Shown: positions 46,530-61,270 of the stretch, piece by piece | Layout: every line of letters begins with the position of its first letter | How positions within the stretch are numbered: the first letter of the stretch is position 1 | Origin: Mucor racemosus | Taxonomy: Eukaryota > Mucoromycota > Mucoromycetes > Mucorales > Mucoraceae | Length of the DNA stretch: 64,000 nucleotides | Reading direction: 5' to 3' | NCBI GenBank assembly: GCA_027405735.1 | Contig: JAPEHQ010000005.1 | Coordinates: 1,674,001-1,738,000 of the forward strand | Position numbers and translations under genes: made by a program | The notes under the pieces: generated by a model | What the model saw: the letters and a program-made list of their open reading frames with translations, nothing else | What the model was told of the DNA's origin: nothing | Database searches by the model: none

Positions 46530-46776
46530 TGTTATGTCAATATCATATCCTAGGTCGCACATTCAAGGTCGCAGTCAATATTCGGTATTATAGTAAATCA
46601 ACAGGCGTACACGTTGATTCACATGCGTCTTAGTAAATTGGTGTAATGTTCTTAGATAGTAATTCTGTGTAATAGTTATAATGAAAAGTATATAAATACA
46701 TCCTCTGGATGTATTGTTAATAAAAAAATGTAATATTTTGGCAAGATTATTTCTTAAAGACCGTTTTGACATTTCA
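46530..46776 (+). mobile_element. Solo LTR, family B, copy 1 (247 bp)
   Basis: Begins TGTTATGTCAATA and ends TTTTGACATTTCA, with a GTATATAAATACATCC TATA-like box. It interrupts R1 copy 3 at a site intact in copy 2 (GATATTTGATCTTAG). The 5 bp flanks are ATTTG and ATTAG, a target duplication with one mismatch. Confidence 0.75.
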
Positions 46777-47032
46777 ATTAGACCATAGAATGCAGTTAAA
46801 TGGAAACATCAATCACTAATATAACGACTGCTACCTATATTAAAAACATTAGTCCCTTATGTTAGAATACGTATTCAGATAAAAGAAAAGAATACCAACT
46901 TGATAGTCTGATATGCCTTATCAAATGGTGAATCATATCCTTGGAATATGAAAAAAACAAAAAAAGAGAAACACACGTAGAAGAGGATTTTCAAGGCTTT
47001 ACATTATTTAGCGCAATTAAGACCCTGCTAAA

Positions 47033-47221
47033 TTGCACATTTCAGCCAATGTAAAAGCAGCATTACAGCGCCTGAACTATAAACTAATAAGCAAAATAGG
47101 CAATGTCTGTTACAATAATAGAAACATACAATTTTCTAACGTTACCAGAAAAACCGCCTGTCATATCATACATTCATTAACAAATTGCAAAAGCAAGTCC
47201 GTAGAACGACGCCGTAATTGA
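47033..47221 (+). pseudogene. Conserved short ORF of repeat R1, copy 3
   Basis: 62 codons (reading ISANVKAALQRLNYKLI, IGNVCYNNRN and a C-terminal KSKSVERRRN). Same frame as 3187-3387. No AUG at its apparent start. Function not recognised. Confidence 0.35.
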
Positions 47222-47953
47222 GCATAGCAAGATCGAACGACCAAGTCTCTTATACTATGGTACAGTATATATCTAAGTTTTAAATAAAAATGCGGTTTTT
47301 TTTTAACTTTTCTTATATTTAACCACGTACGGTCTGAAAATTCAGTTTTTGTAGCGGACATTTTCGAAGCTCATTTTATCCTTACCAACACTCATGATTT
47401 TGATCAAAAAACAGAAAAATCAAATTTTGATGCCAAAATCAACGTTTAAATATACTACATTGTGAGAGAAACTTGTAGCCATAACTAATACACATTTTAT
47501 AAAAGCTTAATATTAAATGTTAAGTAATGAAAATCTGTAGTTTTGTCCCAAAAACGGTTTTTTGATTAAAGGATTTTCATGTAATATTTTACAATAAAAA
47601 TGTTTGTTATTTTTTATTGAGCAGATAGAGCGCTAAATGTTGTATAAGTGTATATTTTTTGTTTTTATAATTGGTAGTATAATTAACTCTAGATTTGCAA
47701 AACCAGAAAAAAAAATTTAAAAAATGTCAAAATTGATGATGATCTGGACAAGAATAATTTTCTAAATTAATATTCCGCTTGTAAGCCTTGTACGTCTTAA
47801 AAATAAGAGATTTTATAATACTTGTGAACTTTTTCAACAATTAATGATGCTGTAGCCACTTGAGTCAAGCTTATTACTGTAAATCTTTTTACACGTTAAT
47901 AATGTGTGGTAGTTTATTTAATGATAATATAGTCTTACTTAATAATTAATGCG

Positions 47954-48090
47954 CTAGAAGTAATTTACATTGAGATTTAGTGTTACCCCTTCAACATCAT
48001 AAACATAAACATGGCCATCACTGAGACCTATTGCCACCTTTTTACCCTCTTTGTCTCAAGCCAATTGATTCAACAATTTACCAGAACAAA
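47954..48090 (-). pseudogene. Dynein intermediate chain fragment, copy 3
   Basis: Minus-strand translation gives a TGA in place of a tryptophan codon, then DKEGKKVAIG, LSDGHVYVYDV and a stop. This copy keeps the AIG.SDGHVYVYDV form typical of dynein intermediate chain more closely than copy 1, which has an extra codon (AIIGSS). Confidence 0.68.
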
Positions 48091-48339
48091 CTTACTTTTG
48101 ACTTATAAAAATTGATTTATAAGTAAAATCAATTAACAAGTGACAAGTAATAATTATGGTGTACCTTTGATAGTTGGTAGCGGTATACAAGACAACATGA
48201 CAACATCTTGTTTTCCTCTTCCTAGCTGCTGGCCACTAAATAGAAATAAATGCTTTTTAAAAACTAAATAGGCTAACATGAATTCATTCATTTATTCAAA
48301 TCAAGTCAATACTATACATACTTTCAGAATTACCAGTTT

Positions 48340-48990
48340 TTCTCCAGGTAGATATTGACTTTAGACCAAAAACACATTTATTATTACGTCGATAATAGAA
48401 CAAAAAGATTAAGTCTTGGACGCTTTTTTTGTTCGAGAAAGATATTATAACGTGCTTTAACATTAACAGTTAATAATTTATTTCCAAATAAGCAATAGGA
48501 AAAACATGTACTTGTAACTTCTACTTGATTTCAGTTTATAAAAAAATATTTTTTAGTCTTTTTGTTGTAGTTTTAAACGTAAATAAAAGAGCTGAGGAGG
48601 AAAGAGTAGGGAAGAAAAGAGATTTTGTGCGTTACAAACAACAGAAACTTACAAAGGCATAAATACTTTTAATGTTGCCAAACAGGTTATTGTCGTTGCT
48701 CCCAATTGGTCCCGAAAGAAGAACATGGGCAGAACTCTTTCAAACCCCAAATTTCAAATTGATATATCTCGTCAATAAGGCAATTCTGTTGAATCAGAGT
48801 AACTCACATCTGTTTTAACCATTAAATCTATCTACATTATTAATTATACAGTATTATGATTGATATACTTTAGTAAATTGACTAAAAAATCTTGATCTCA
48901 TTGTTCTGCTCATCTGGGCTGCCTGATTTGCACAAATTTTTTATTCTGCCCATCTTTGCATATCATTATGCCCATGGGAAGCATAACTCG
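48340..48990 (+). repeat. Right-hand R1 segment (repeat G), copy 1
   Basis: Direct copy of 60595-61270. A shared open frame reads WAELFQTPNFKLIYLVNKA here and WAKLFEIPNFKLIYLVNKI in the other copy, each followed by NQS.SHL and a stop. The family is not recognised. A short piece of the segment also ends R1 copy 1 (4885-5040). Confidence 0.6.
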
Positions 48991-49899
48991 GCCGTAGTGA
49001 AGATTCGTAATCATTTATTGGTGCATTTTGGCGATGCTTTTCTCGACACAGTAAGTTGTGAAGATTGCCCTTTTAGATCATTGTGGCAAAGGTGTATTAT
49101 ATGTGCATCTAATCTTATGTAATGTTAAAAGCTATTACAATTGAACTTCACGGAGATTGGTTTTTGCTGTCGGTTTTTTACGGTTGTAAAAAGTAAGTTT
49201 CAATTGTGTTTCTCAGATACACTTTGAACGTTTTCGCCCAATATTGATTGGAATTACGTAAAGCCTTCAAACAAGATGTACTTCTGCTCTATGGGCCATT
49301 ATAATATCTGTCTGAAAAAAGAAGAATTATTACCAGTGAAGTGAACTAAGCTAGATTCCCATCATAAAATACCTAAATTAAATGTCATCTCATTTGAAAC
49401 CATGCTATCAAAGATAAGACTATATAGTAAATAGACAATTGCATAAAGATAGCAAGGGTATAATACTCAAATAAGAGATGCTAAAATACTAAAGTAATGT
49501 GGGATATCCTAAATAAAAGATACAAAAAGTACATGCTTATCAAGTAGAACAAGTAAGGGCTGTTCTGAAAGCATGATTGACAAACTATATTTAAAACACC
49601 GTTATTGATCCACCAAATCAATAACCAAACAACCCAACATTTATACTCAAAATTAATGGAATCGTTGACAATTGCAATGCAATTGCAAGATAGTAAATAA
49701 TCACCAAATAATATAAATAGAGACGTAGAATAACCATTTTATTGCACATTATCCATATTTTAATAAAGAAGGATTTTAACAGTATTCTTTATCGCTTTTT
49801 ACACCCATATTTTACTGCAACCAGAATATAAAAAGTGCAAAAAGTTAAGCACCTATATTGAGATATTAATTTTTAGTATTATTCATACGATAGATACAA
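48991..49899. other. Intergenic, no gene seen
   Basis: AT-rich. The 76-codon frame at 48892-49122 begins inside repeat G and has no recognised relative. Confidence 0.4.
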
Positions 49900-51190
49900 T
49901 TGAAAATTACTCTACATTTTTTGTTTAAGAAAAAAATATTGATTTTTCGCCGCGATATTCAAACTAATAGTTCATATAAAGCTTGAACTTTATGGTAGCT
50001 GGGTTCTAAAATCAATTGTCCAAGCTGATCGAAAAATGATACAAAACACAAAATTGTTTAATAGTTCATGAACTGTAAAGTAAGTCGACTTAGCGTGCTA
50101 AATGGTTTTTGTACAGCTTTGGATTCTGCATCCATCTAAACAAAATTAAAAAAATGTTTGACATTAAATTTTACGTAAAATACAATTGAAATTTTGAAGG
50201 CTTTTTGAAGATACACATCACTTTTTATGATTATATTTTAAATATAAGTAATGGAGATGATGCGTAAAAAAATGATCTATCGATTGAGCTATTACTGAGC
50301 ATTTTAGCTGCATTTTCTGTAGAGAAAACGAACTTTTTATCGATTTTTTTTTCAAATTCAGAACTTAGGATGAGGGTATATAAGGAAAAATTTGAAGCTA
50401 GAAACGAAGGTATCTCTTTTTACACATTTTTGAAGATATCTCCACGAAAAATCAATATTTTTAAAAAAGCTAAATTGGGCCTGAGAGAGCTTAGCAAGTC
50501 CAATGACGTGAATGTAAAAAATAATGCTGTTCGTTTTAACGAATATTTTGAAATCTACAACAGAAATGCCAAAAAAATGAAAAAAAAATAAAAGTGCTCA
50601 GAATTTTTTTATATTCAAATATGTTAAAGAGCGCTTTAAAACAAGTAAGTTTTATTATTAAAAAGTGTTAGTATAGCTTAATTTTTTCCAGAGATATGAA
50701 GCCTCAAAGTTTTCAATCCATTAGCAGTGAAATACGCGTAAAAATTCTAAAACATTAGCACTGGAAAATTAATACCAACTGCAAAAAATAGGATATTTCC
50801 GAATACTTATTTTTAAATTAAAGCTGAACATCTCAGGTACATTGACATATAATTTTTTCTTGGTATTATTTAGTGAAAAAAAAAGTAGAGTAGCGATGAA
50901 AAGTGAGACCCAATTTTGTAGTACATTTTATGTGTTTTTGAGTTTTTGTGGGATGTAAAATAAATCTAAGAACAGGTAACATAATGCGTCCAGGTCATAT
51001 TTATTATGTGTTTGTCAAGGACTATCCTGAAAGCTTTTTAATCTAGGGTTAATTATAGAAAAAGTAGGACGCTTCGGTTTTGAAAACAAAAAGTCTTGAG
51101 AATTTGCTTTTTTTTTTGAAATACAACGTAGTATCTCGAGATGTACCCTGCATGAATATGGTAAAAAGCATTTTAACACTCATCTGAAAT
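49900..51190 (+). repeat. Dispersed repeat E, copy 4 (uninterrupted)
   Basis: Most complete direct-orientation copy, about 1.3 kb. It contains the motif pair CGCCGCGATATTC (near 49945) and GATATCTCCACGAAAAATC (near 50435) in inverse orientation, and the conserved frame at 50370-50591 (MRVYKEKFEARN then ISPRKINIFKKAKLG). The frame upstream of the ATG is broken by a frameshift and stops. It serves as the empty-site reference for the SINE insertion in copy 1. Confidence 0.7.
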
Positions 51191-51570
51191 TTGTAACATC
51201 TGCAAAATACTGCAACAAACATAAAGCTTTGAGTATAGAAACACAAAATATATAATCTAATTTACTTTCATGGATTAATACGATTGCGAATAAAAGGTAT
51301 ACCCCAAACATAATGATTATTACAAATGCCTATTAAATCAGGCTTTTTGTCTTTTGTTTATTCAGGCTGCAGTATGAACTACATATCAGGAGAGAATCGC
51401 TTATTTGCAAGGCCCTACTGGAAAGCTTCTTATCGCTCAATATATTAATGCGCATTTTTTGATAGGATATGTGCTCTATGCGCACGCATCATAAAAATTA
51501 TGATTTTCAATGTTTTATTGATCAATTATTTGAATGCACAATGCATTATGTTGAGGATATTTAACTCAAG

Positions 51571-51608
<38 letters not shown>

Positions 51609-52576
51609 TATGATTTTTTTAGTATTAAATAAAATGTCGCCATATTTGGCTACATAGCTATCCGTGCAGAATGCCAATACAATGCGCATAGTCTTATAAA
51701 GATTTTAGGCAGCGCCTAAATTATCATTTATCAGGAGAGAATTGTTAAACAATCAAGATATATAGAAACAGGAGCAAACATGCAAGTTGTATTATACAGA
51801 AATTTATTAGCTTTTAAACATGGCCAACAGAAAATAGCGGATATATATTAATACTATATTAGCATTTTTCATTTTAGCGTATAAATACTTCAGCATGTTG
51901 TCATTATTGACCTAACTAAGTGAGCGATTAAGAATTTTCAATCAAAATGGAAACAACTATACATACAACACAAGTGGATGGTTGATTGACCCTTTAATTT
52001 AAAGTTTACTTTTACGTAAGCATTATCTACTGGATCAATGCAAGATCTTGGTAAAAAAAAAAGGTAACAATGGGAAACCTTTTGCAATGTGGGACATGTA
52101 CCATATATCTACTGTTTCTTCTTTTTTCTGTTTTCTTGGTGGGTTCATATATAGAGAAAAGCAAATTCAGAAAACATGATGCCATAATGATGATCGGGTT
52201 TAAAAGTGAGTTAATATCTGGGGAAGAAAACATATAACACTAGTTGTCATTGTGTAGCTTGATTTCTTCATGTTGAAACATTTCAACAGCACAAATTGAA
52301 ATGTTGATATTGCTTCGAGATGTAAATCATGATAAGGATCTTTTTATTTATATACCATGCAATTGCCCACACATTTTCTATTTTCCCTTGTGAAACATGT
52401 AATGCGCGACCTGGTTTTCATTTTAATCTCCATTGGAAGACTATTATGAATACACAAAAAGGAAGAAGATCCTTTTGAGATTAATATTTTTGCAAGTTCT
52501 ATACTAAGTTTGGGACCGTGCGGATGATGTAAGAGATGAGCAAATGTTATTGTGTAACTTTCTTACTGATGTTATC

Positions 52577-52609
<33 letters not shown>

Positions 52610-52932
52610 GAAAAAGTTGATTCAGACTATCAACATGAATTGTTTTTTCCTTGAAAAAGAATGAGTGTTTTTTCGCATGATAATTATTTTGTATCGGTTA
52701 TAAATCCCAGTTTCGGAAAGTGCAAATAAAATAAAGGAAACAGAGAAAGCGAGATTTCCTTAGTGTTTCTTGCGGAGTGTTGGATGATGATGGCCAAAAG
52801 GGAACTTTTTTTTTTTCCATTTTCCTGTATAGAACATATAAAATGGCCCTCATTTTTTTCCCAATTGCCTTTTTTTTCTCTCTCTTTTTTCTTTAAACTA
52901 ATCTTTATTGATTTTATTTTAACCCTACAAAA
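51191..52932. promoter_or_regulatory. Intergenic region upstream of UGP1
   Basis: No gene seen. Contains homopolymer tracts T32 at 51574-51605 and A26 at 52577-52602, and a long pyrimidine tract at about 52806-52900 leading to the UGP1 start, consistent with a strongly expressed fungal promoter and leader. A 112-codon minus-strand frame at 52684-53022 mirrors the pyrimidine tract and is not a gene. Confidence 0.45.
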
Positions 52933-54761
<1,829 letters not shown>

Positions 54762-54957
54762 GCTCAAAAATTATTCCCACCTTTTTTTCATAACAAACAA
54801 ACAAACAAACACACACAAAACCGCTTCCTGTCTTTCCTTTTATATAATGTAATTTCATCATAACCTTCTGCATTTCTTTTTTGAAAAAAAAAAAAAAATA
54901 AAAACCAAATAAACAATTATTTGTCAAAATCAAAAAAACACAGGTTTTATTATCTGG
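54762..54957. other. Convergent 3' region between UGP1 and FYV7/TAP26
   Basis: 196 bp shared 3' space with (AAAC)n near 54791-54812 and an A14 run at about 54884-54897. AATAAA-like sequences occur on both strands (for example 54898-54903 and 54909-54914), suitable for polyadenylation. Confidence 0.45.
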
Positions 54958-55662
54958 TTAATCCATATTCTTTTGAATTTTCTCTAGTAAAACATCCATT
55001 TGTGATGCCATTTTAGGTTGGCCCTTCTTTGTTCTTGCCAACATTTTAGTTCTTTGCTCATTTCTTCCTTTATAATAATTGATGCGAGCTTTCTTTTCTT
55101 GTTTAAACTTCTTTTGACGTTCTTCCTTTTCATTTAATGATTCTTTTTTGAGCTTTTCACGTTCTTCTAATTGCGATTTAAATGGATTTGGTTTGAGTGA
55201 TTTTGTTGATCTTTGTTTTTTTCGGGATTGCTCTTCGTTATCGCTTTCTTCCTCTTCCTCTTCTGATGAAGATTTATCTAAATCAAATTCCTCTTCTTGT
55301 TCTTCTACATCTTCTCTTTCTAATTCAATCACATTTCCATCTTTATCAATCGTGCGCTCTGCACCAAAAATCTAATGGCAACTGTATTAACAAATGTAAT
55401 TCTTTTTCCCCGGGAAATAATCGTCATTTACCTCTTTAACATAATCTGGTGTTTCATCATTAGTATCTTTATTGAGTTCTTTGTAATATTGACTCTTTAC
55501 TTGAGCCTTGTGTATAAGATCATATTTTCTTTTCTGTTCTAAATGGCATCATTTGAATATTAATATCATGAAAATATACATTATCTCACTTTCAGTCTTA
55601 CGTTTTCTTTGTAAAGGTGTTAAAGGCTTTCTAGGCTTTTTTGTTTGAGGTTTAGGTGGCAT
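54958..55662 (-). CDS. Fyv7/TAP26-type rRNA-processing protein
   Basis: Exons 55662-55602, 55538-55432 and 55371-54958 give 193 residues. Highly charged: a Pro/Lys-rich start (MPPKPQTKKPRKPLTPLQRK), a region with QVKSQYYKEL, an acidic block (SSSEEEEEESDNEE), and a Lys/Glu-rich helix. It ends ARTKKGQPKMASQMDVLLEK. The KT(K/R)KGQP...LLEKIQ ending is the hallmark of the Fyv7/TAP26 family, which in yeast acts in 18S rRNA maturation within the small-subunit processome. Nucleolar location is inferred from the basic composition. The assignment rests mainly on the C-terminal motif. Confidence 0.75.
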
Positions 55663-55999
55663 ATTTTGATATCAATTGTAAGTGTATATGAAAGAAGAAA
55701 TTTTATAACTGCAATTAGTAAAAAAAAAAGTATGGAAAGCCAGTCGTTTCATGCGGCAATGGGCAGCCTATAAGCCACCAATAGATTTGACATATCAGTA
55801 GTGTTAACTTTTAGAGCATTTTTTTAAGCTAAAAACAACACAATTTGTTATAACATATATTATGTGAAAATAATCCTAAAATGCTACTCTTTATGGCTAA
55901 TTTTTTTTTTTTATTTTGTGTTTGATAAATTTGAAATTTTATATCATGAAACTTTTAGCTTAATTTTTTTTTTGGCATAGTTTATTTCATTAAAAAGGT

Positions 56000-57813
56000 T
56001 TAATCCAAACGGCCATTTTCAGCAGATAATAACTCGATATCTGCGAAATCAGTAGCCATACTTTTAGCATCATGTGTAATATATATCACATAGATAATCA
56101 ACGAAGATATAAACGAAGAAACCACAAAGATAATGTCTGACCAATGCTTAAAATAGTCAAATTCTACGGAATGTAGGGAGGACGAAATCAAATATCTGAG
56201 CATAAATGAGGATATTTAGTATTTTAAAATCAATCGAGTCAAACAACATACCTATATTCTGGTGGTAGGCTCATCTGCATCATTAAAACTGAACTCAAAA
56301 AGTACATACCCATCATATGGGCAACAAACAGTAAAATATTACTTGTAGAAAATGTCACTTTGAGCATGAATACTCGAAGAACTCGAGTTAAAAGCTTCAA
56401 AAACCCTCGCACAGATCCAAATACAATTATACCTGCAAACCAAAAGCTTAATTGTTGAGACCAGAATACAGGATCAATTTTGAAATCAACATTGTTCCTA
56501 TCTAAATGGCTCATCATTACTGATAACATTTTTGTGATGGGATCAGAACTACCGGAACGTTGTAGTAGGACATTAATTGAAGTCTATGCAATTTTTAGGA
56601 TATCATTATCATTCTTAAAATCTAGGAAACTTACTACAGTCAATTTATAGATACAGTAAATAGCAAAGATTTTATCTATCACACCCCAAATCTGACCCTT
56701 CCAGGTTTGTGAAAATCTACTCTTGGCTCTACCACGTTCTAATTCATCCAGATCAGATTTCATATTAACAACCAATCCTTGTAGTTGCTCAATCTCAGTC
56801 TGTAATAGCGTAATCTCTACACATTTGTAAATTAAAACCTTGTGATTACATACATGTATCCATATAAATACCACTATCTTCAGATCCTGTCATTGATGAT
56901 ATAATGCGAGTAAAAAACCCTTCATCCGATGTTGATGTCTTTTTTTTGCCTGTGATATCGTCCTGCTTCTGCATTTTCTCCAATAAAACTCTCTTTCCTT
57001 GGATCATGCCTTCTGTTTGCTGATAGGCATGTTCTGCAACTTTGAAATCTTGCTCACTGACATGTCTTTTATACGATGCCCATGTAGTAAAAGGAGTATT
57101 CACTACACCAAAGCCCGATAATACTGAAATGAGCGTTATTCCAATGACGCTAATACGAATGATGCCGAGTTCAATCCATGATGTGGTTGCTGTCATTAGA
57201 TTGCTTTTTATTTAGTATGAATGCGGAGATTTCATGGCATGATGAACGAATCCATTTTTTGGGATTTTCCGTACATTACCTATCGCTGTGTATTGCTTTA
57301 TTTGACTAAACAAGTATAGATAAATAGCCCAAAGTATTGATGTCAGATAAATTGACGATTTTACTCTCCAACCTATATCGTGTTAATCTTAAAACATGCA
57401 TTTTTCTAAAGAATAAACCAACCTCTAGTTGTATGAAGGAAAGCATAAAGTTGAAACCAAGGAATAACAACAATGACAAGCAACAGTAATAGGTCGAGAT
57501 TAAGTTTCCAATACTGTGAACGTGCACTATATTTCGTATGATTAATCAATTAGTTTTTCCTTGCTAAAATATACATGTAAACTTACGTATTTGAAAATAA
57601 GTTTACTATCTCACTAAAAACAAGTAAAAACAAAGTACAAGAGCTGCTTAGTGTCAATGAAAATAATAAATGCGGTATATACAATGGATGCTTGAACGCT
57701 ATCGGCGAAGGTGCTTTATAATCATTGAATAAAAGTTTAGCAACTTGTGTTGATCCTACAGTTAATAGTATAATCTGTATCGATATAAAGATAACAGTAT
57801 CAAAAGTGGCCAT
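56000..57813 (-). CDS. Golgi pH regulator-type membrane protein (GPHR/GPR89 family)
   Basis: Multi-pass membrane protein of the GPHR family, reported as an anion channel that helps acidify the Golgi and, in plants, as GTG proteins. Exons 57813-57587, 57526-57423, 57372-57280, 57189-56872, 56816-56635, 56583-56252 and 56195-56000 give 483 residues (human GPR89 is 455). The family core is clear: ISVIGITLISVLSGFGVVNT, PFTTWASYKRHVSEQDF, then a cytosolic coiled region (LLQTEIEQLQGLVVNMKSDL), IFAIYCIYKL and the C-terminal membrane helices with WSQQLSFWFAGIIVFGSVRG and LLFVAHMMGMYFLSSVLMMQ, then LPPEYR. About eight to nine membrane segments are visible. The donor of intron 4 is GTATTT at 56871; a nearby GTATGT would break the frame. 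The start codon is 138 bp from the DCUN1D stop, both on the minus strand. Confidence 0.93.
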
Positions 57814-57906
57814 TTATGTTTTTAAAGAAAAAGATAAAGAACAGGATTTAGTGTGAATATAGTATCATGAAAATGTTTTATTCTTAATTTGTCATAAATG
57901 CCACTG

Positions 57907-57933
57907 TTTTTTTTTTTTTTTTTTTTTTTTTTT
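57907..57933. promoter_or_regulatory. Poly(dA:dT) tract between GPHR and DCUN1D
   Basis: 27 consecutive T on the plus strand, 93 bp upstream of the GPHR start and 18 bp beyond the DCUN1D stop. It is a candidate nucleosome-free promoter element for GPHR in a 138 bp gap. Confidence 0.4.
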
Positions 57934-57951
57934 CTTGGTTTTAAAAAGTAT

Positions 57952-59086
57952 TTACATTGATTGTTGTTGTCTCCATTCTACAAAATCATCAAAAAGAACT
58001 GGCCCTAATTTTATAATATATGAATAAATGAGATTTACGACCTGTTGAAGAAACCTAAAGCTTACATGATGATGTGCTATCGTAATTTTGAAGATCTTCA
58101 GGTACTGCTTTACAAAAATCAAGTAAACTTGACCATTGATCTTTATTGATTACTTTGACAGGCTTTTTTTCCTGTAAAAGAAATCAATTGATTAGATATT
58201 GTTACAGGACAGCATAAAAGAAGCCTACCTGGATGAATTGTGTGAAGGATTTAGTGATAGGGTATTTGTGTTCTAACAAAATATGCCAAAGAGCAATTGC
58301 CATCTACACATGCTCAGATTAGAAAAATGTCATTTAATACGCTATTAATCTCATAACTTACCTCTACTTCCATACTCTTTTGACCTTTTGATTTTACATA
58401 ATTAAAAGTGAAAAGATATAATTGTTTGAATTGAATTGGGTCTTGAGAAACCTGCATTTCCCAATCGTGTAATACTGCTTTGAAATCTGTTGGAGTTGTA
58501 ACGCTTTTTGTATGTGTCAACATACTATGTGGATAGAAATGATGACTATTTGCCTTACCTAACAGCTTCCAATGTTTTGATCCATTCCTCTTTTGTAATA
58601 TAACCCATACTACTTGCTCCCATTTTCCATCCAACAATAATGGGATTTGCCTGTATATCAAAATAAATGTCAAAAGCTGTTATTTCCTTCCTTCCTATAT
58701 TCTCTCATCTATTTTGTTATAGTATACAAACATACACTTTCTAAAGAAATGCCTAAATCTTCAAAGAGCTTCTGACAGCCATCGGGTGGTATAACATTCG
58801 AATTATCTTTATCTGCATACTTTTGGAACCACTTTAAACGTTTATCTGAATCTGATTTTTGCTATTTCAATAATGTTGGTAATACGGTATATATTTCTTA
58901 TAGGGAAAAACTTACTTGAGCTACACTATATTGAATCAAATAAAAATCAATCAAAAGAGCCAAAATCGGAATATGTGTATCAAAAAAAAACTATTCTCTG
59001 ACTTACCTTTGTTTCTTTTTTTGTATCTTGACTTTTCTTGGTAATAGTGAAGATTCGCTCGAAGCAGCCTTACGTTTAGGTGGCAT
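57952..59086 (-). CDS. DCN1-like cullin neddylation factor (DCUN1D, no UBA domain)
   Basis: DCUN1 proteins act as co-E3s that promote NEDD8 transfer to cullins. Exons 59086-59007, 58925-58916 (10 bp), 58861-58736, 58650-58559, 58524-58362, 58303-58229, 58171-58066 and 58004-57952 give 234 residues. A basic, likely nuclear N-terminus (MPPKRKAASSESSLLPRKVK) replaces the UBA domain, as in human DCUN1D4/5. The PONY domain shows KRLKWFQKYAD, DGCQKLFEDLGI, MGYITKEEWIKTLEAV, QFKQLYLFTFNYVKSKGQKS, ALWHILLEHKYPITKSFTQF, INKDQWSSLLDF and finally WPVLFDDFVEW. The 10 bp exon is required: joining exon 1 straight to exon 3 gives a stop. A T22 tract lies at 59259-59280, upstream of the ATG. Confidence 0.92.
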
Positions 59087-60594
59087 AGTTGCTTTATGTT
59101 ATGTTTGTGTTTGTACGTTTTTGGAAAGAAAAAAGAAAAACTGTCTTGGAAGATCGAATTTGTACTGTAAAGTTCAAATACATTGCTCTCTACGCGCACC
59201 AAGAAAAGTCTTACTCGGATTTGCGGATCTTGATCAGAAAGTAGAAGTTTTTTTTTTCTTTTTTTTTTTTTTTTTTTTTTAGTTTCAAACATTACGAAAT
59301 TGATTAGATATTATAGCATTCTATGGCATACGGATTGTAGTTGTTGTTTCTAGATTTCCAGGATCCATCAAAGCTGCATCAAGTAAATAGGCTATGATTG
59401 TAAATCTAGCAAACCACATTTAATCTTCAATTCCCCTACTGCTTGTTATTAGGAAGCCGCGAATGGACACTAGCTATATTAAAACATGTAGTCAGTATCG
59501 AAATAAGAGTACTCCACTTTTCAGTGGATAACATCCCGAATAAAAAACTCGATACCATTCAAAGAATGCCCGATAATTGCCCTATAGAACTTTACTTAAT
59601 TTAATGAAAGCAGTGATTCAGAATTTATTCTCTAAAAATTGAGTAATTGAAACTTACAATTTGAATTTATCTCATTTGATACACTATGTCACAAAACATT
59701 TTAAGCATAGCCATATCTTCAAATAAATATTAATGGTCGATATCCATTCGGTATGATAAACTTTTCAAGAAAATCTGCATTTTTGATGTACAAACATGCA
59801 TTTAGTTTTTCGTAATATAGAAGCTATGGGTTCCCTCTATGGCAATTGATATATGTCATAAACCAAGACAATATATAACACATTTAAGTTACAAATGAAT
59901 GAAAAGAAAAATGCAATGCTATATTTGAGGTGCTACAGAATATTGGCAAAAGGGTTATTACGTTATTTCTATTCTTGTTGATTTTTCAGCGAGTATAAAG
60001 ACTTCAAAAGTGAAACATTTGGATCCCTAAACCTTATGATTATAAATTCTGTTTTTTTTTTTTTCATTTCATTTTTGTATATAGTTTTAACAATTTGGAG
60101 AATGTTCACTTTTTTTTTTACAAAGCTATCGCTAGAGATCAGTTAACCAAGTTTTCTGGGGCAAATTTGGCCGTTAAAAACGAATCTGCAGTTTATTTTA
60201 CTGTATCTATTAATTTCGTCAAGATTTTTGTGGTACACAATTTTCTGGAGTTTAGTATTATATACGCCTATGACAACCCTTCAATTCCATTATAAAGTCT
60301 TACTTGAAGGCATAAAAAAAGTTGTTGAACAAACTGTTCCGCACATTTTGATATATAATTTCAAATGTCAAGTCTAGTTTCAGCAATTTCAGAGGGCAAA
60401 ATAAGTTAAAAAAAAAACATGGATATTTGTACTGGTGATCAATTTTAGCAGAAACTTTTCCTGAAAGACAGTACCCATTCATTCAACATTGTCCCGGCTA
60501 CAAATTTTATTAAATAAAGCAAGGATGGTTACTATAGTGATTGTTTCATAAATTTGAATGATGCAGAAATGGCCAGCTTAAAAATTATAATCAC
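59087..60594. other. Upstream region of DCUN1D and AT-rich intergenic DNA
   Basis: Homopolymer T tracts at 59248-59280 lie within about 200 bp of the DCUN1D ATG. The rest is AT-rich; frames such as 60095-60295 carry no family signature and are not called. Confidence 0.4.
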
Positions 60595-61270
60595 CGATTT
60601 TTCTGCAGGTAGATATCGATTTTAGACCAAAAAAACATTGATTATAACGTAGATGATGGAACAAAATGACTAAGTCTTGGATGCTTTTTTTGTTCGAGAA
60701 AAATATTATAACGCGCTCTAACATTAACAGTTAATAACTCATTTCCGAATAAACAATAAGAAAAATATGTATTAGTACCTGCTACTTGATTTCAGTTTAT
60801 AAAAAATATTGGTCTTTTTGTTGTAATTTTAAACATAAATAAAAGAGCTGAGAAAGGAATGGGAAGAAAAAAGAAAAATAATTCTAAATCAGTCAATTTT
60901 GTGTGTTACAAACAGAAATTTACAAAGGCATAAATACTTTCAGTGTTGCCAAGCATGTTGTTGTCGCTGTCTCCATTTGGTCTTCGAAAGAAGAATATGG
61001 GCAAAACTCTTTGAAATCCCAAATTTCAAATTGATATATCTCGTCAATAAAATAACTCTGCTGAATCAGAGTACTTCCCATCTGCTTTAAACCATGCAAA
61101 TTATCTTCGTTGTTATTAATTATATTATGATTGATATACTTTAGTAACTTGACTAAAAAACCTTGGTCTCATTGCTCTGCTCATCTGGGCTGCCTGATCT
61201 GCACAAAACTTTTTATTCTTCCTATTCGTGCTGATCTTTATGCCCATGGGACGCATAGTCCGGCCGTAGG
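60595..61270 (+). repeat. Right-hand R1 segment (repeat G), copy 2
   Basis: Direct repeat of 48340-48990 without the rest of R1. Contains the conserved WAKLFEIPNFKLIYLVNK frame and the CCCATGGGACGCATAGTCCGGCCGTAG end (split here for brevity as CCCATGGGACGCATAG then TCCGGCCGTAG). It is followed by a G-rich patch (61270-61310) not seen in copy 1. Confidence 0.62.

Larger units (their letters stand above)
45977..48990 (+). repeat. Repeat R1, copy 3 (with nested solo LTR)
   Basis: Collinear with 2384-5040, starting about 60 bp inside the left end of the repeat. It is interrupted by a family B solo LTR at 46530-46776. It includes the dynein fragment at 47954-48090 and the right-hand segment at 48340-48990 that recurs at 60595-61270. 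Confidence 0.72.
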
